64,000 nucleotides of DNA from Rubripirellula reticaptiva (GCF_007860175.1 NZ_SJPX01000006.1:560074-624073), one strand, 5' to 3'; numbered from the stretch's first letter, positions 1 through 9,185 are shown. Notes: generated by a model from the letters alone, not told the origin. Program-made: numbers and translations.

Positions 1-752
1 CCAGCGTGGAAAACCGCGGAATTGATGACTGGAATCCCCCGCTCGTAAAGTGACCGCACAAACGCCAACAGTTCCGGCGGATGCGTATAGATCGTCAAGC
101 TGGTCGCTAACATCACCCAGTCAAGTTTGCACTCGTTGGTCAATCGCATCGACGTTTTCCAATCTTTGGAACCGACGCCAATTGCCGACACTTCACCACG
201 CTCTCGCAATTCGGTCAAAGCCTGATACGCGCCGACGACGTCGTCCCACCTCTTTTCGCGATCCGCATCGTCGACGGCTCCGGCAAGGTATTCGTCGGGA
301 TCATGAACTGACACCATCTGGGGTCGGTACGGCGCAAGAAGTTCGCAACCTTGGTGGTAGCATCGCAGAATCCCATCGTAACTGATGTCTTGGACGGCAT
401 CATGTTTCAGATCGACCCACGCCCCCGGTTCGAACGTTGGCTCGGGAGTCCGCATCGGCACACGCCGCCAGCCCAACTTGTTGCTGATCAGAATCCGGTC
501 TGGGTTAATTGCCAAATCCGAAAGCGCCTTTGCCATCGATTCCAGCGCCAGCCCCGCACCGTATTTCCCCGCCGAATCAGCAGCGACAACATCCGGGACG
601 TTTTCGAACCACTGCGAAACGATCTCTCGTTTCGCAGTGTCATCGATCGCTTGATACAGATTCCCCAGCGCGCTAGTGCCAAACACGATCCGAGGAAGCT
701 GCAAAACAGGCTTCCCTACCGTCGAAGGAGAGGTGGTCGTTCTCAATGGCAT
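1..752 (-). CDS. Aldo/keto reductase, fucose dehydrogenase type (partial)
   Basis: The minus strand is open from an ATG at 752 to the left edge, giving about 250 residues without a stop. The N-terminal text LPRIVFGTSALGNLY, the later SNKLGWRRVP, VHDPDEYL and the segment ending AIGVGSKDW follow the order seen in aldo/keto reductases of the D-threo-aldose 1-dehydrogenase / L-fucose dehydrogenase group, which oxidise L-fucose and related sugars with NAD(P) in the cytoplasm. The ATG lies 35 bases after the stop of the GH29 fucosidase on the same strand. That suggests one transcript that releases fucose and then oxidises it. The C-terminus lies outside the window. The family is fairly secure; substrate is inferred from context. 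Confidence 0.75.
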   Translation of the reverse strand, partial: MPLRTTTSPSTVGKPVLQLPRIVFGTSALGNLYQAIDDTAKREIVSQWFENVPDVVAADSAGKYGAGLALESMAKALSDLAINPDRILISNKLGWRRVPMRTPEPTFEPGAWVDLKHDAVQDISYDGILRCYHQGCELLAPYRPQMVSVHDPDEYLAGAVDDADREKRWDDVVGAYQALTELRERGEVSAIGVGSKDWKTSMRLTNECKLDWVMLATSLTIYTHPPELLAFVRSLYERGIPVINSAVFHA

Positions 753-787
753 CGAGATCCGGCTAGGCTTGAGAGACAAAACTGAAA

Positions 788-2374
788 CTACTGAGTGACC
801 TTCAAGACATACGCAAACTCGGACGGTTTGACGCTCGGCAGCTTAACCTTCAATCCATCCTCAGTCCGATTCCACTCTAAAGTTTCCTTTGAGCCAAGCA
901 TCGTGACCGAGCCGATCTCGCCAGCATAGTGCTCGGAGCCGCTCGCCAGCGTTTTGACAGTCACTTCGTTGCTTTCGGGCCAGGCGAGGCCGGTTACGTA
1001 AAGCGTGTCGCCCTTTGCGGTGAATCGCAAGTCGTCGGATGTGAACGGTTTATCCTTGGACTCCGAGACATGACCGGTTGAAACCGTCGTCGATCCTTCG
1101 CCGAAGGTCTTCCAATAAGTCGTGTCGTAAATCGCTTCACCGTTGATCTTCAACCATCCGCCAATCGCTTTTAGGATCGCTTGATCTTCTTCCGGGATCG
1201 TTCCGTCAGCTCGCGGACCTACGTTCAACAGCAGACATCCATTCTTGCTGACGATGTCGACCAAATCGTCGACCAAACGATCAGGAGTCTTGTAACGCTG
1301 GTTTTCGGTGTAGCCCCATGAACTCGCACTTACCGCAGTATCGGTTTGCCAGAAAGGCTTACGGATTTCCGCCATCTTCGAGCGTTCTTTATCCAAGACC
1401 GCAGCGTTCTCGGGGAACGCATCAAACTTGTAGTTGATGATGCCGAGCCCATCGGACCACTTCGAAGACGCATTGTAGTAGTAAGATGCGAACTTCTTCA
1501 GGTGATCGGCATAGTGGTTGTTCTCATACGTCAGTTTTCGATCCGGAGTGATTCCAAAGTCGAACCAGAACACGTCTGGCTTGTACTTGTCGACCAACTC
1601 GCACGACCGAGCCAACCAATCGTCCTTGAACTGTTGGTCCTGAGGTGGAAAGAAGTTCTGATAATCCCAAGCATTGTCTTGGAACAAAAACGGCATCGGA
1701 CGCCCGTACAGGTCGGCATACTGGGGATCCGCGTTGTCGTACGCTTCGTTTCGTACGTAAAACATCCAATTGAAGGCACGGTGACTGCTGACGCCAAACT
1801 TCATTCCTTCGCCACGAACCGAATCCGACAGTTCTTGGATCACATCGCGTTTCGGTCCCATCTCGCTGGCGTTCCACCGAGTAAACGAGCAGTCGTACAT
1901 GGGAAAACCGTCGTGGTGCTCGGCAACCGGGATTACATACTTGGCCCCCGTCTCTTTGAACAGTTTGGCCCACTCTTTAGCATCAAACTTGTCGGCTTTG
2001 AAGGACGGAATGAAGTCTTTGTAACCAAACGTTTTTTGTGGTCCGTAGGTATCGATGTGGTGCTTGAAAAAGTTGTCTCCGCGACGATCAAGATTGATGT
2101 ACATCTGCCGCGGATACCACTCGCTGCCAAACGCCGGAACGCTGTAGGCCCCCCAGTGAATGAAGATGCCGAACTTGGCGTCCTTGTACCACTGTGGAAT
2201 TTCATACTTCGACAACGAATCCCAATCGGCGGCAAACGGCCCCGCTTGGATCACACCGTCGATCTGCTCAACGGCGGGCTGGACGCCCGGATGAGGCAAT
2301 GTTGCCAGATGCGGTGACTCGGCGTTTACCCAAGCCGAAACAAGCAAGATACTTGCGATTACAAAGCTTCTCAT
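788..2374 (-). CDS. Alpha-L-fucosidase, GH29, secreted
   Basis: A 528-residue protein with a cleavable signal peptide (about residues 1-18, ending VNAES). The catalytic barrel carries the GH29 landmarks: KFGIFIHWGAYSVPAFGSEW near residue 70, EHHDGFPMYDCSFTRWNA near 155, and DVFWFDFGIT, whose Asp is the expected nucleophile. LLLNVGPRADGTIP near residue 385 is also typical. A C-terminal beta domain ends in FAYVLKVTQ. The enzyme should remove terminal alpha-L-fucose from glycans in the periplasm or outside the cell. It is followed at 35 bases by a fucose-dehydrogenase-like reductase on the same strand. Linkage preference cannot be read from sequence. Confidence 0.93.
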   Translation of the reverse strand: MRSFVIASILLVSAWVNAESPHLATLPHPGVQPAVEQIDGVIQAGPFAADWDSLSKYEIPQWYKDAKFGIFIHWGAYSVPAFGSEWYPRQMYINLDRRGDNFFKHHIDTYGPQKTFGYKDFIPSFKADKFDAKEWAKLFKETGAKYVIPVAEHHDGFPMYDCSFTRWNASEMGPKRDVIQELSDSVRGEGMKFGVSSHRAFNWMFYVRNEAYDNADPQYADLYGRPMPFLFQDNAWDYQNFFPPQDQQFKDDWLARSCELVDKYKPDVFWFDFGITPDRKLTYENNHYADHLKKFASYYYNASSKWSDGLGIINYKFDAFPENAAVLDKERSKMAEIRKPFWQTDTAVSASSWGYTENQRYKTPDRLVDDLVDIVSKNGCLLLNVGPRADGTIPEEDQAILKAIGGWLKINGEAIYDTTYWKTFGEGSTTVSTGHVSESKDKPFTSDDLRFTAKGDTLYVTGLAWPESNEVTVKTLASGSEHYAGEIGSVTMLGSKETLEWNRTEDGLKVKLPSVKPSEFAYVLKVTQ

Positions 2375-2476
2375 CGAATAGATATCCGGACGATTGAGGT
2401 GACATTGGTGGGAACTTCAGAGGCGTGAATTGCTCGCACCACTTTCTTTCTTTTTTCGCTGATTCGCCGCAGCAAG

Positions 2477-2502
2477 GCCGGCGGTGTCAAAACACCACCG
2501 GC
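2477..2502 (-). terminator. Hairpin between two minus-strand genes
   Basis: Arms of 11 bases (GCCGGCGGTGT and ACACCACCGGC) pair with one mismatch around a CAAA loop. The hairpin lies after the end of the epimerase-like gene (2610) and before the fucosidase start (2374). There is no U-run, so it may be a weak or factor-assisted terminator or an mRNA-stabilising stem. The rest of the 2375-2609 gap holds nothing I recognise. Confidence 0.4.
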
Positions 2503-2609
2503 TTCCAGCCTGTCTGTGTCAGTTCTGGTTCAGTAAAATCTGTAGAACGGCCAACCAAATCGAACTTTTAACAAGCTTCGGTATCCGAATCCTGAACTGA
2601 TTCGGCACC

Positions 2610-3863
2610 CTAGCTGCCGATGAATAGAGGTCGCAGGTGGCGATCGTATATATTCTTGGTGACTTCGTTGCCAACGATTTCTTCATTCGCCGTCAACATG
2701 TCGGTGTACCGAGCGCCATGCTTTGCAGCGACCTTGAACGAGACGTGCAACAATTGGCGCATATGAGCGTTGAAGTGCTCGTTGTCTTGAATGTGCCGAA
2801 TGGCGCTCGCCATGCGAGGCCCCGACCAGCCGTTTACTTCCTCGGCCGATGGCAACTTGCTTTGGTCGATGTCGATCACGCTAGCGTAGGGAGCACAGAA
2901 CTCTTCGACGTGTTCTAACGCGTAGGCATAGATTTCTTTTGCCAACGCCAATCCGTCGCCGCCTGCTTCGGCCAAGCCGATGATTTCTTCCAACCACGTC
3001 GTGCCAGCTGTCTTCAAGTGAAGCCCGGCACCGGTCCGCTGCAAGCACTCGCGAATGATCGGATACAGGCTGAACTTGTCGCTGCCCGAGTGAACGCTTA
3101 GCTTCAATGTTTCGGGCAACCCGTATGCCTTGACGGCGTGAGCAAGCACGGCAACATCGTCGTTGAATTCTCGCTTGAACTGATCCAAGTCACCGACATA
3201 ATCGACGCCCTTGTTGAAACGGCCAGTGAACTTTGGTGCAATCGTTTGCACCGGAATCTCCTCGTCCGAAAGAGCCGCCAAGATAATCAGTAATTCTGGA
3301 GGCGTCTGAGGCGTGTCGGTCTCGTCCATCGAAACTTCTGCGGCGACGTTGTCGGCACCCTTGGCGGCGGCAATGTAACGATAAATTTCTCCTGCTTCTT
3401 TCACCGCAAGCAGATACTGTTCGGCCACTTTTTGAACATCCGCACGAGTCACTTCTAGCGGCGCTGAAAGGCCGGCCAACTTCAGCGTGCCGACAAGTTC
3501 TGGATGACGATCCACAAACGCCGTAACTTCGTCTGCTGGGGCTGGCTTGCCGATCGAATCTGCAACGTCGATGGTGAAAAAGTCGCTACACGGCAAAAAC
3601 GGGTCAACGGTTTTCAGTTGGATGTGGTCCGCGTCGACATGCCATGGCTTGCCCCAACCTAATTTTTCGACTGCCGCTTTGCCCGCGTCGTACACGCTTT
3701 GCGGTTTTGACCCGACGAAGGTGTGCTCACGGTTTGACTTGTTCCAAACTGGGGTAACGTCAACACCCGCGTCGGCGAGCTGCACAAAAGCGCGCAATTG
3801 AGCAGCAGCTTGATGGGCAAAACGATCACCGACGCCAAAGGTGTATTTTTCAAGTATGAGCAT
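2610..3863 (-). CDS. Tagaturonate epimerase (UxaE)-like protein
   Basis: A 417-residue cytoplasmic protein without signal peptide. The opening LEKYTFGVGDRFAHQAAAQL and the internal HVDADHI, SVHSGSDKFSLYP and LHLKTAGTTWLEE match, as I remember it, the UxaE family of D-tagaturonate epimerases that link galacturonate breakdown to the fructuronate branch. Conserved Asp, His and Lys clusters fit a metal-dependent barrel enzyme. The ATG at 3863 is followed directly by the conserved N-terminus. The gene is divergent from an AraC regulator 81 bases away and lies upstream of the fucosidase, so a role in uronate or deoxysugar catabolism is reasonable. Substrate is uncertain because the family contains untested members. 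Confidence 0.6.
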   Translation of the reverse strand: MLILEKYTFGVGDRFAHQAAAQLRAFVQLADAGVDVTPVWNKSNREHTFVGSKPQSVYDAGKAAVEKLGWGKPWHVDADHIQLKTVDPFLPCSDFFTIDVADSIGKPAPADEVTAFVDRHPELVGTLKLAGLSAPLEVTRADVQKVAEQYLLAVKEAGEIYRYIAAAKGADNVAAEVSMDETDTPQTPPELLIILAALSDEEIPVQTIAPKFTGRFNKGVDYVGDLDQFKREFNDDVAVLAHAVKAYGLPETLKLSVHSGSDKFSLYPIIRECLQRTGAGLHLKTAGTTWLEEIIGLAEAGGDGLALAKEIYAYALEHVEEFCAPYASVIDIDQSKLPSAEEVNGWSGPRMASAIRHIQDNEHFNAHMRQLLHVSFKVAAKHGARYTDMLTANEEIVGNEVTKNIYDRHLRPLFIGS

Positions 3864-3944
3864 TCATCAGTCCTTAGAGTTAAACAACGTCAATGATTCT
3901 GGCTCAGGCGAAGAGATCGTCCCATAGCCGAGATTGACTTCTGC

Positions 3945-4940
3945 ATGTCAATTGTTAACCTAAAAGAGCATCCAATTGAACCCCTCAGACGCTCAATGAA
4001 ATCCAAATCCGAGGCTGATCCTGAATTTGTATCTGACCAAGTCTCACAGGCTCGACGATACTATCTGAACCTGAAACCACCTGAATCTGCGCCGCTGACC
4101 GTTGTTTGCGGAGGCGTCGAGCGGATGCGGACCGATTACGTGATCAATCGAGATAGGTTCCCCTATTTCGGAATCGAGTTGGTGACCGAAGGACGCGGCG
4201 AGTTGATGTTGGACGGTGAGTCGTTCACGTTGTCGCCAGGGAACGTGTTCGCCTACGGCCCCAAAACAGCGCACCGGATCGCCAACCAGGCGCCCAGCCG
4301 AATGCGAAAGTTCTACGTCGACTTTGTGGGGCAAGAAGCGTTTCAACTCGCGAGCGATGCGGGCTTGATGGATTCATGCCCCTTGCGAGTGACACGAATG
4401 CACGAGTTGGTCGAAGTTTTCGAGATGCTTGACCGCGAAGCTCGTGCAGACAGCGATACGGCAGGCGAAGTCTGTAACCAGTTGCTGCGATTACTGCTGA
4501 TTAAGATTCGGCAGTGTTGTCTAGCCGACAGCCCCATGATGCCGCGTGCGTACGCGACGTATGAACGAGTGCGACAACACATTGAATCAGAGTACCTGCG
4601 TCTCCATACGATCGAAGAAGTCGCATCGGAATGCGACGTAACGCCCATTCACTTGTCGCGACTATTTCGTCGGTTCGGCGGCGTCGGTGCGTATCGATAC
4701 CTGCTGAGAATTAAGATGAACCATGCCGCCGAGATGTTGTTGGAAGAACGGTTACTGATCAAAGAGGTCGCTGAACGAATGGGCTTCTCCGACGCCTTCC
4801 AGTTTTCGCGTGCCTTTAAACGCGTCTACGGAATTCCGCCAAAGCAATTGATTCAGTCTAGCAGTGACGTGGCGAAACCCGATTCGCCGAAGGACGAAGC
4901 AACAACAGATCTCGACGACGAAAAGAACGAATCGACATAG
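3945..4940 (+). CDS. AraC family transcriptional regulator
   Basis: A 331-residue regulator. Residues about 60-150 form a cupin-like sensor (FGIELVTEGRGELMLDGESF, LSPGNVFAYGP). Residues about 205-300 hold the paired helix-turn-helix of AraC proteins: HTIEEVASECDVTPIHLSRL and then IKEVAERMGFSDAFQFSRAF, ending in GIPPKQLI. The acidic tail after residue 305 is low complexity. It is divergent from the epimerase-like gene, and its likely targets are that gene and perhaps the fucosidase set. An internal ATG at 3996 is another possible start; the cupin begins after both. Confidence 0.85.
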   Translation: MSIVNLKEHPIEPLRRSMKSKSEADPEFVSDQVSQARRYYLNLKPPESAPLTVVCGGVERMRTDYVINRDRFPYFGIELVTEGRGELMLDGESFTLSPGNVFAYGPKTAHRIANQAPSRMRKFYVDFVGQEAFQLASDAGLMDSCPLRVTRMHELVEVFEMLDREARADSDTAGEVCNQLLRLLLIKIRQCCLADSPMMPRAYATYERVRQHIESEYLRLHTIEEVASECDVTPIHLSRLFRRFGGVGAYRYLLRIKMNHAAEMLLEERLLIKEVAERMGFSDAFQFSRAFKRVYGIPPKQLIQSSSDVAKPDSPKDEATTDLDDEKNEST

Positions 4941-4958
4941 ACGCGTTTTTTCGACCAA

Positions 4959-5561
4959 TCACGGTGCCGATGAATCCGGCGCAATCGGCATCGAGATCAA
5001 TAGTCCTGCGGTACGATTCTCGTTACTCGTGCGGCGTTTGACGTGGCACTTCAAGCATTGCGAATGCAATGTGATCGCGCCGGCATAATGAAACCGATTT
5101 TCAGTCACTTGCTCCAGCGCTGGTTGCCCCTTGGCCAACACTTTGACGGCCTGCTTTTCAAAATCGGTTTCCGCGACGTGATCGATGTTCAAGACGTCGG
5201 CATTGACGATCAGCCACTTCAAGTCGACGTCGTAGCTGCGAGCAAGTTCCGAGAAGACGTCTTCGAGCGAACGAGATGGGATCGCAAAACCGTTGTCCTC
5301 GTCGAACAAGTCACGATGGACCACCTGCAATGTCCCTCGAAAGATCTCGTGTACCAGTTTCGATCGGTCGCGAGCTTCGTCAACATTGGCGGGCGCAGCA
5401 ATCGCAGGCTTACTCGTCTCAGACTCGGTCGTACCTGATTTCCCCTGCACATCATCAGCAAACGCTACAGCGTTTCCAACTGTCATTGCAACCACCGCAA
5501 CCACCGCCCAACACGTCCAAGATCCATTTCCAAGCCACTTGTGCACAGACAACCTAGACAC
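4959..5561 (-). CDS. Tll0287-like (DUF3365) heme protein
   Basis: A secreted protein with a hydrophobic signal segment ([19 protein letters not shown]) followed by a 150-residue domain ending in [14 protein letters not shown]. One CxxCH heme motif near the C-terminus and the [15 protein letters not shown] stretch fit the DUF3365/Tll0287-like family of single-heme sensor or electron-transfer proteins. The reading frame stays open to an ATG at 5666, but that start would overlap the upstream Rrf2 gene by 113 bases. GTG codons at 5561 and 5546 lie at the Rrf2 stop (TAG at 5554-5556) and are better starts. Co-transcription with the Rrf2 regulator suggests redox- or NO-linked control. Confidence 0.65.
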   Translation of the reverse strand: MSRLSVHKWLGNGSWTCWAVVAVVAMTVGNAVAFADDVQGKSGTTESETSKPAIAAPANVDEARDRSKLVHEIFRGTLQVVHRDLFDEDNGFAIPSRSLEDVFSELARSYDVDLKWLIVNADVLNIDHVAETDFEKQAVKVLAKGQPALEQVTENRFHYAGAITLHSQCLKCHVKRRTSNENRTAGLLISMPIAPDSSAP

Positions 5562-5976
5562 TTTCACAAAGAGGAATGATCGGACTTGTCGAATCGACAA
5601 GTTGCCGAATCGTGACGTTGGCAAACGATTTTTCAGTTGCGGCGTAAGCTTTATCCAGCTCGGCATGCAACGGGCAAAGTTTCGAATGAGACTTCAATCC
5701 GAGCGGGCAAATGTGAATTCGTTGGATGGGCGAGACCGTGTTGACGACGTCAAGGATCGTCAGCTCTTCAGGCAAAATAGAAAGCTCATACCCGCCGCCC
5801 GGTCCTGGACGAGACCGGACCATCCCGGCCGCCGCAAGATCTTGCAGAACTCGAGTCAAATACCGCCGAGGAACCTTCGTCTGTTCCGCGAGGTGGTCCG
5901 CCGATAAAGGTGTTCCAAGTTTTTCCGCCAAGCATGCGACAGCGCGCAATGAGTACTCGGCGGTTTTTGAAAGCAT
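5554..5976 (-). CDS. Rrf2 family transcriptional regulator
   Basis: A 140-residue protein with the Rrf2 layout. The N-terminal winged helix reads [16 protein letters not shown], then [20 protein letters not shown] and the GPGGGYEL wing. A dimerisation helix follows, then a Cys-containing loop (HICPLGLK and KLCPLH). Cysteines in this loop bind Fe-S clusters in IscR and NsrR; here they are spaced by ten residues and no third Cys is placed as in NsrR, so cluster binding is possible but not shown. It overlaps or abuts the heme protein gene downstream. Confidence 0.9.
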   Translation of the reverse strand: MLSKTAEYSLRAVACLAEKLGTPLSADHLAEQTKVPRRYLTRVLQDLAAAGMVRSRPGPGGGYELSILPEELTILDVVNTVSPIQRIHICPLGLKSHSKLCPLHAELDKAYAATEKSFANVTIRQLVDSTSPIIPLCESV

Positions 5977-6088
5977 GGGAATCCATTTCTAGTCGAACGC
6001 AAAACAATCGCGAGTGTCGGCACCAACGCGTCCCTGCACCCCAAGGTGTATATTTAGAGTTTATCTGTGCCGGAACCCACAATCAACG

Positions 6089-6346
6089 TCATTCTTGAAA
6101 TTGCCGAGGGATCGTACGGACTTCGCTTTCGATACTTGCAAATTCAAAGTCCCGCACCGCTCCTTCGTTGCATTTCTTGCAGTCCAGTTCATGGCCAATC
6201 AACGACCGCCGACCACTTGGTGTCGTCACCCAATGCCGGTTCATCCAGGGCGGGTCGTGACGAACATGTTGGTTATGACCGCACTGCAGTTCGGCAACCC
6301 AGTGCGATTCTTCGTCAGTGTGATATCCGATAATTGGACGTTTCAT
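6089..6346 (-). CDS. DUF3565 family protein
   Basis: An 85-residue protein starting MKRPIIGYHTDEESHWVAEL. It contains CGHNQHVRHDPPWMNRHWV, which is the signature of DUF3565, and a closing CKKC pair. Conserved Cys and His residues suggest metal binding; the function of the family is unknown to me. The frame is open 14 codons further upstream to 6388, but the family N-terminus begins at MKRPI. Confidence 0.8.
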   Translation of the reverse strand: MKRPIIGYHTDEESHWVAELQCGHNQHVRHDPPWMNRHWVTTPSGRRSLIGHELDCKKCNEGAVRDFEFASIESEVRTIPRQFQE

Positions 6347-6384
6347 GTTCGGAACTCCTCGTGCTTCAAATCGGTGAAATGCAG

Positions 6385-6588
6385 TCAAAGCAGCATCGCC
6401 TGCACCAGCTGACGCGATCGTGACAAAGTCTCAAGCGTAAGTTGGTCTATCGCCGACGCGGCCTCTTTCCCCGCAACCTCCGGCAATATACACCCTAACG
6501 TGCACAAATGACAGTTCGGACACGCGGCACTCGCAAACATCGCGACGAATGTTACGATTTCGGCGGGTAAAAGTTGTTCGTGGCCCAT
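6385..6588 (-). CDS. Small Cys-rich hypothetical protein
   Basis: A 67-residue open frame upstream of the DUF3565 gene on the same strand. It has the cluster CPNCHLCTLGC around residues 23-33 and an alpha-helical C-terminal half. I do not recognise it and see no convincing ribosome-binding site. It does not overlap the next plus-strand gene if that gene starts at 6619. It may be real because of the Cys cluster and position, or a chance frame. Confidence 0.35.
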   Translation of the reverse strand: MGHEQLLPAEIVTFVAMFASAACPNCHLCTLGCILPEVAGKEAASAIDQLTLETLSRSRQLVQAMLL

Positions 6589-6618
6589 TCACTCGTCGGG
6601 TACTGGGAGCACAACAAA

Positions 6619-7980
6619 ATGGATGACGCCGAAGGCACCGAGCGGCAATTGACGTCCGGGACGACCAACCACATTTTGTCCAACGCAAATGTTTGGTCGT
6701 CGGACGGGCAATGGATCTACTATGACGTGCGGAGCGACGCGGCGGGTTCAGAATTTGACGGCACTCGAATCGAACGCATCCACGTTGCAACGGGCGAGGT
6801 TGAAGTCATCTATCGGTCTTGGCACCAGGCGTGTGTTGGTGTGGTGACGGCAAACCCAGTGGCGAATGAAGTCGTATTCATTCACGGTCCAGAGAACCCC
6901 ACGGCCGATTGGCGTTACAGCGCCTCGCACCGGCGCGGCGTCATCGTGCGTCCAAGCCATCGGGATGCCGCGAGCAACAAGGCAACCACTGTCGACGCTC
7001 GGGATCTGACGCCGCCGTTTACCCCTGGGGCCCTACGCGGCGGCAGTCACGTCCATACGTTCTCACCGGATGGAAAATGGATCGCATTTACCTACGAAGA
7101 CCATGTGCTGGCTAGCCAAGGTGACGTCGGCGCGCACCAGCGGAACCGACGCGCTATTGGCATAAGCATTCCAGCCGACAATTTTGCCGGCGGCATGGTT
7201 TCGGTCCCAAAGTCGCATGATCGCAGCCATGACGGCTCGCACTTTTCAGTGGTTGTAACCGAACTTCATGATCATCCACGACCAGGTTCCGACGAAATCT
7301 GCCGTGCCATCGAAGATGCTTGGATCGGTATCGATGGCTACGTTCACAGCAACGGAACTTGTCAACGCCGTGCGATCGCATTTCAAGGCGAAGTCGTCAC
7401 CGAAAATAATTCCGTGATCCGCGAAGTATTCGTGGTCGACTTGCCTGACGACCCAACTCGCACCGGCAAAGGGCCACTTGAAGGAACCGCGACCACTCGG
7501 CCGATGCCACCCGCTGGTGTCGTCCAGCGCAGACTGACTTATACGGCCAATCACAAATTTCCGGGAATCGAGGGGCCACGCCACTGGCTGCGCAGTTCAC
7601 CAGACGGCAGTCAGATCGTTTTTCTAAAACGCGATGACAGCGGCGTGGTTCAGCTTTGGACGGTCAACCCAAGCGACGGGCAAACAACGATGCTGACAAA
7701 GAACCAACACGACATTGCGTCGGCGTTCACGTTCAGCCCCAACGGCCGATGGATCTCGCATGTGATGGACGCCAGCGTATGTGTTACCAACACTGAAACC
7801 GGTGACACGAAGCGGCTGACGTCGCCAAGTCGCGATGAAACGACGCCGCGGCCCGAAGCATGTGTCTTTTCTACGGACGGACAAAAGATCGCTTACATTC
7901 GACGACTTCCCGTTAAAACAGCGGATGGCTCGCTCCGCAGCTTCAATGAAATATTCTTGTGCCATTTCACCACCCACTAG
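6619..7980 (+). CDS. YidR-like DUF3748 propeller protein
   Basis: A 453-residue protein. The N-terminal half matches Escherichia coli YidR as I recall it (RQLTSGTTNHILSNANVWSSD, VEVIYRSWHQACVGVVTANP, FIHGPENPTADW, HRRGVIVRP). The C-terminal half repeats TolB-type blades (SSPDGSQIVFLKRDDSG, FSPNGRWISHVMD, FSTDGQKIAYIRR). The start at 6619 has GGGAG eleven bases upstream; the frame is open back to 6574 but that adds non-conserved residues. No signal peptide is seen. The biochemical role of YidR proteins is unknown. Confidence 0.85.
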   Translation: MDDAEGTERQLTSGTTNHILSNANVWSSDGQWIYYDVRSDAAGSEFDGTRIERIHVATGEVEVIYRSWHQACVGVVTANPVANEVVFIHGPENPTADWRYSASHRRGVIVRPSHRDAASNKATTVDARDLTPPFTPGALRGGSHVHTFSPDGKWIAFTYEDHVLASQGDVGAHQRNRRAIGISIPADNFAGGMVSVPKSHDRSHDGSHFSVVVTELHDHPRPGSDEICRAIEDAWIGIDGYVHSNGTCQRRAIAFQGEVVTENNSVIREVFVVDLPDDPTRTGKGPLEGTATTRPMPPAGVVQRRLTYTANHKFPGIEGPRHWLRSSPDGSQIVFLKRDDSGVVQLWTVNPSDGQTTMLTKNQHDIASAFTFSPNGRWISHVMDASVCVTNTETGDTKRLTSPSRDETTPRPEACVFSTDGQKIAYIRRLPVKTADGSLRSFNEIFLCHFTTH

Positions 7981-7995
7981 CCGAGCCAAGAAACG

Positions 7996-8544
7996 ATGCA
8001 AACTTGGATTGCCCTCTTTCGCGGGATCAACGTTGGCGGAAACAATGCGTTGCCGATGGCGAGCCTAAAACGAATACTCGAGTCGCTGAAGTGCGTGAGC
8101 GTTCGCACCTACATCCAAAGCGGAAACGTCGTTTTCCAGTCCAGCCAGACCAACACCGCAGCATTTGTCAAAAAGATTCGAGCGGCGGTCGGCGCCGAGC
8201 ACGGCTTCGAGCCCCACGTACTAGTTCTGTCGCGCGCGGATCTGCAAGCTGCCGATGCCGCAAATCCTTTCGCCGACGCGATTGCTGAACCGAAGACCTT
8301 ACATTTTTTCTTCCTGCAGTCGCTCGCCGCATCGCGAAACACGGTTTTGCTTGACCAAACAAAAACCAATTCCGAAGCATATGCGTTCACCGATCGAGTC
8401 TTCTACCTGCACACTCCTGATGGATTTGGGCAATCCAAGTTAGCCAAGAAAGCTGAAAAGATCCTTGGCGTCACAGCAACCGCTCGCAACTACCGGACCG
8501 TCGAGAAACTGCTGGCGATGGCAGATGCAGATAGCTCAGATTGA
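7996..8544 (+). CDS. DUF1697 family protein
   Basis: A 182-residue cytoplasmic protein whose opening (WIALFRGINVGGNNALPMAS), the segment VRTYIQSGNVVFQS and the closing ATARNYRTVEKLLAMA are diagnostic for DUF1697. The function is unknown; members are widespread stand-alone alpha/beta proteins. It begins 15 bases after the YidR-like gene and probably shares its transcript. Length is normal for the family. Confidence 0.92.
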   Translation: MQTWIALFRGINVGGNNALPMASLKRILESLKCVSVRTYIQSGNVVFQSSQTNTAAFVKKIRAAVGAEHGFEPHVLVLSRADLQAADAANPFADAIAEPKTLHFFFLQSLAASRNTVLLDQTKTNSEAYAFTDRVFYLHTPDGFGQSKLAKKAEKILGVTATARNYRTVEKLLAMADADSSD

Positions 8545-8564
8545 GTTCCAAACATCAACGAAAA

Positions 8565-9014
8565 TCAATCTGGCGGCAGCCCATTTTCCAAGACCCCCTT
8601 CATCGCCTTCAGCGTCTCGTCACTGACGTGATGCTCGATACCTTCGCTGTCCACGATCGCTGTCGATTCGGCAACACCTATTCGACGCAAAAAAGCAATA
8701 ACCGTTTCATGACGTTTCCGCGACTTAGTAGCGAGCCGTTTTCCTTGCGACGTCAGTGAAATCGGCTGGTACGGTGCCGTCTCGACTAATCCGTCTCGCT
8801 GCAACCTCCCCACGGTGTTGCTAACCGTGGCATGCGTAACAGCGAAGTGCGCAACCAGATCCATTGCGCGACAAACGCCCTTGTCAGCAATTGCATCAGC
8901 AATCGCTTCGACGTAGTCCTCGGCAATTTCACTAGCGTGATCGGAACGAGTTCTTTGATAAGTCTTGGAAGCCAAATCAACAGCCTCAATGCATTCAACG
9001 ATGGCGACCAACAA
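8565..9014 (-). CDS. mntR: MntR-like DtxR family metalloregulator
   Basis: A 149-residue protein close in order to E. coli MntR: a winged helix (IAEDYVEAIADAI, DLVAHFAVTHATVSNTVGRL) and a metal-binding dimerisation part with KRHETVIAFL and SEGIEHHVSDETL. It should repress manganese uptake or activate export when Mn(II) is bound. The start is uncertain: the first usable codon is TTG at 9014, while an ATG at 9046 lies in another frame (MKKHLADTLEG), so a one-base error near 9015 or a true TTG start are both possible. No Mn transporter gene lies next to it. Two palindromes 100-190 bases upstream are candidate operators. Confidence 0.85.
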   Translation of the reverse strand: MLVAIVECIEAVDLASKTYQRTRSDHASEIAEDYVEAIADAIADKGVCRAMDLVAHFAVTHATVSNTVGRLQRDGLVETAPYQPISLTSQGKRLATKSRKRHETVIAFLRRIGVAESTAIVDSEGIEHHVSDETLKAMKGVLENGLPPD

Positions 9015-9117
9015 CCCTCAAGGGTATCCGCCAAGTGTTTTTTCATTTTAGCAACTGAAACAATTTCCGTGCACCCACTTGCACAATCGTGACGTTCCTC
9101 TCAAACTTCGCAGGACA

Positions 9118-9139
9118 AAAGTTAGCTCGAGCTAACTTT
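9118..9139. promoter_or_regulatory. 22-base perfect palindrome with AGTTAGC arms
   Basis: A perfect dyad with half-site AAAGTTAGCTC. Its core AGTTAGC-N4-GCTAACT occurs again at 9186-9203. It lies between the divergent MntR-like gene and a DUF1559 gene. It could be an operator; the GTTAGC half resembles half-sites of DtxR-type regulators. It could also be a REP-type element. Confidence 0.45.
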
Positions 9140-9185
9140 CATCCTGCAGTCGCCCCAACTCGGCGACATCAAAACTTGCCACGAG

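Noticed and set aside
1346-2317. Long open frame (323 codons) on the plus strand
   Set aside because: It is antisense to the GH29 fucosidase, which has clear family motifs; the plus-strand translation has no recognisable domain.
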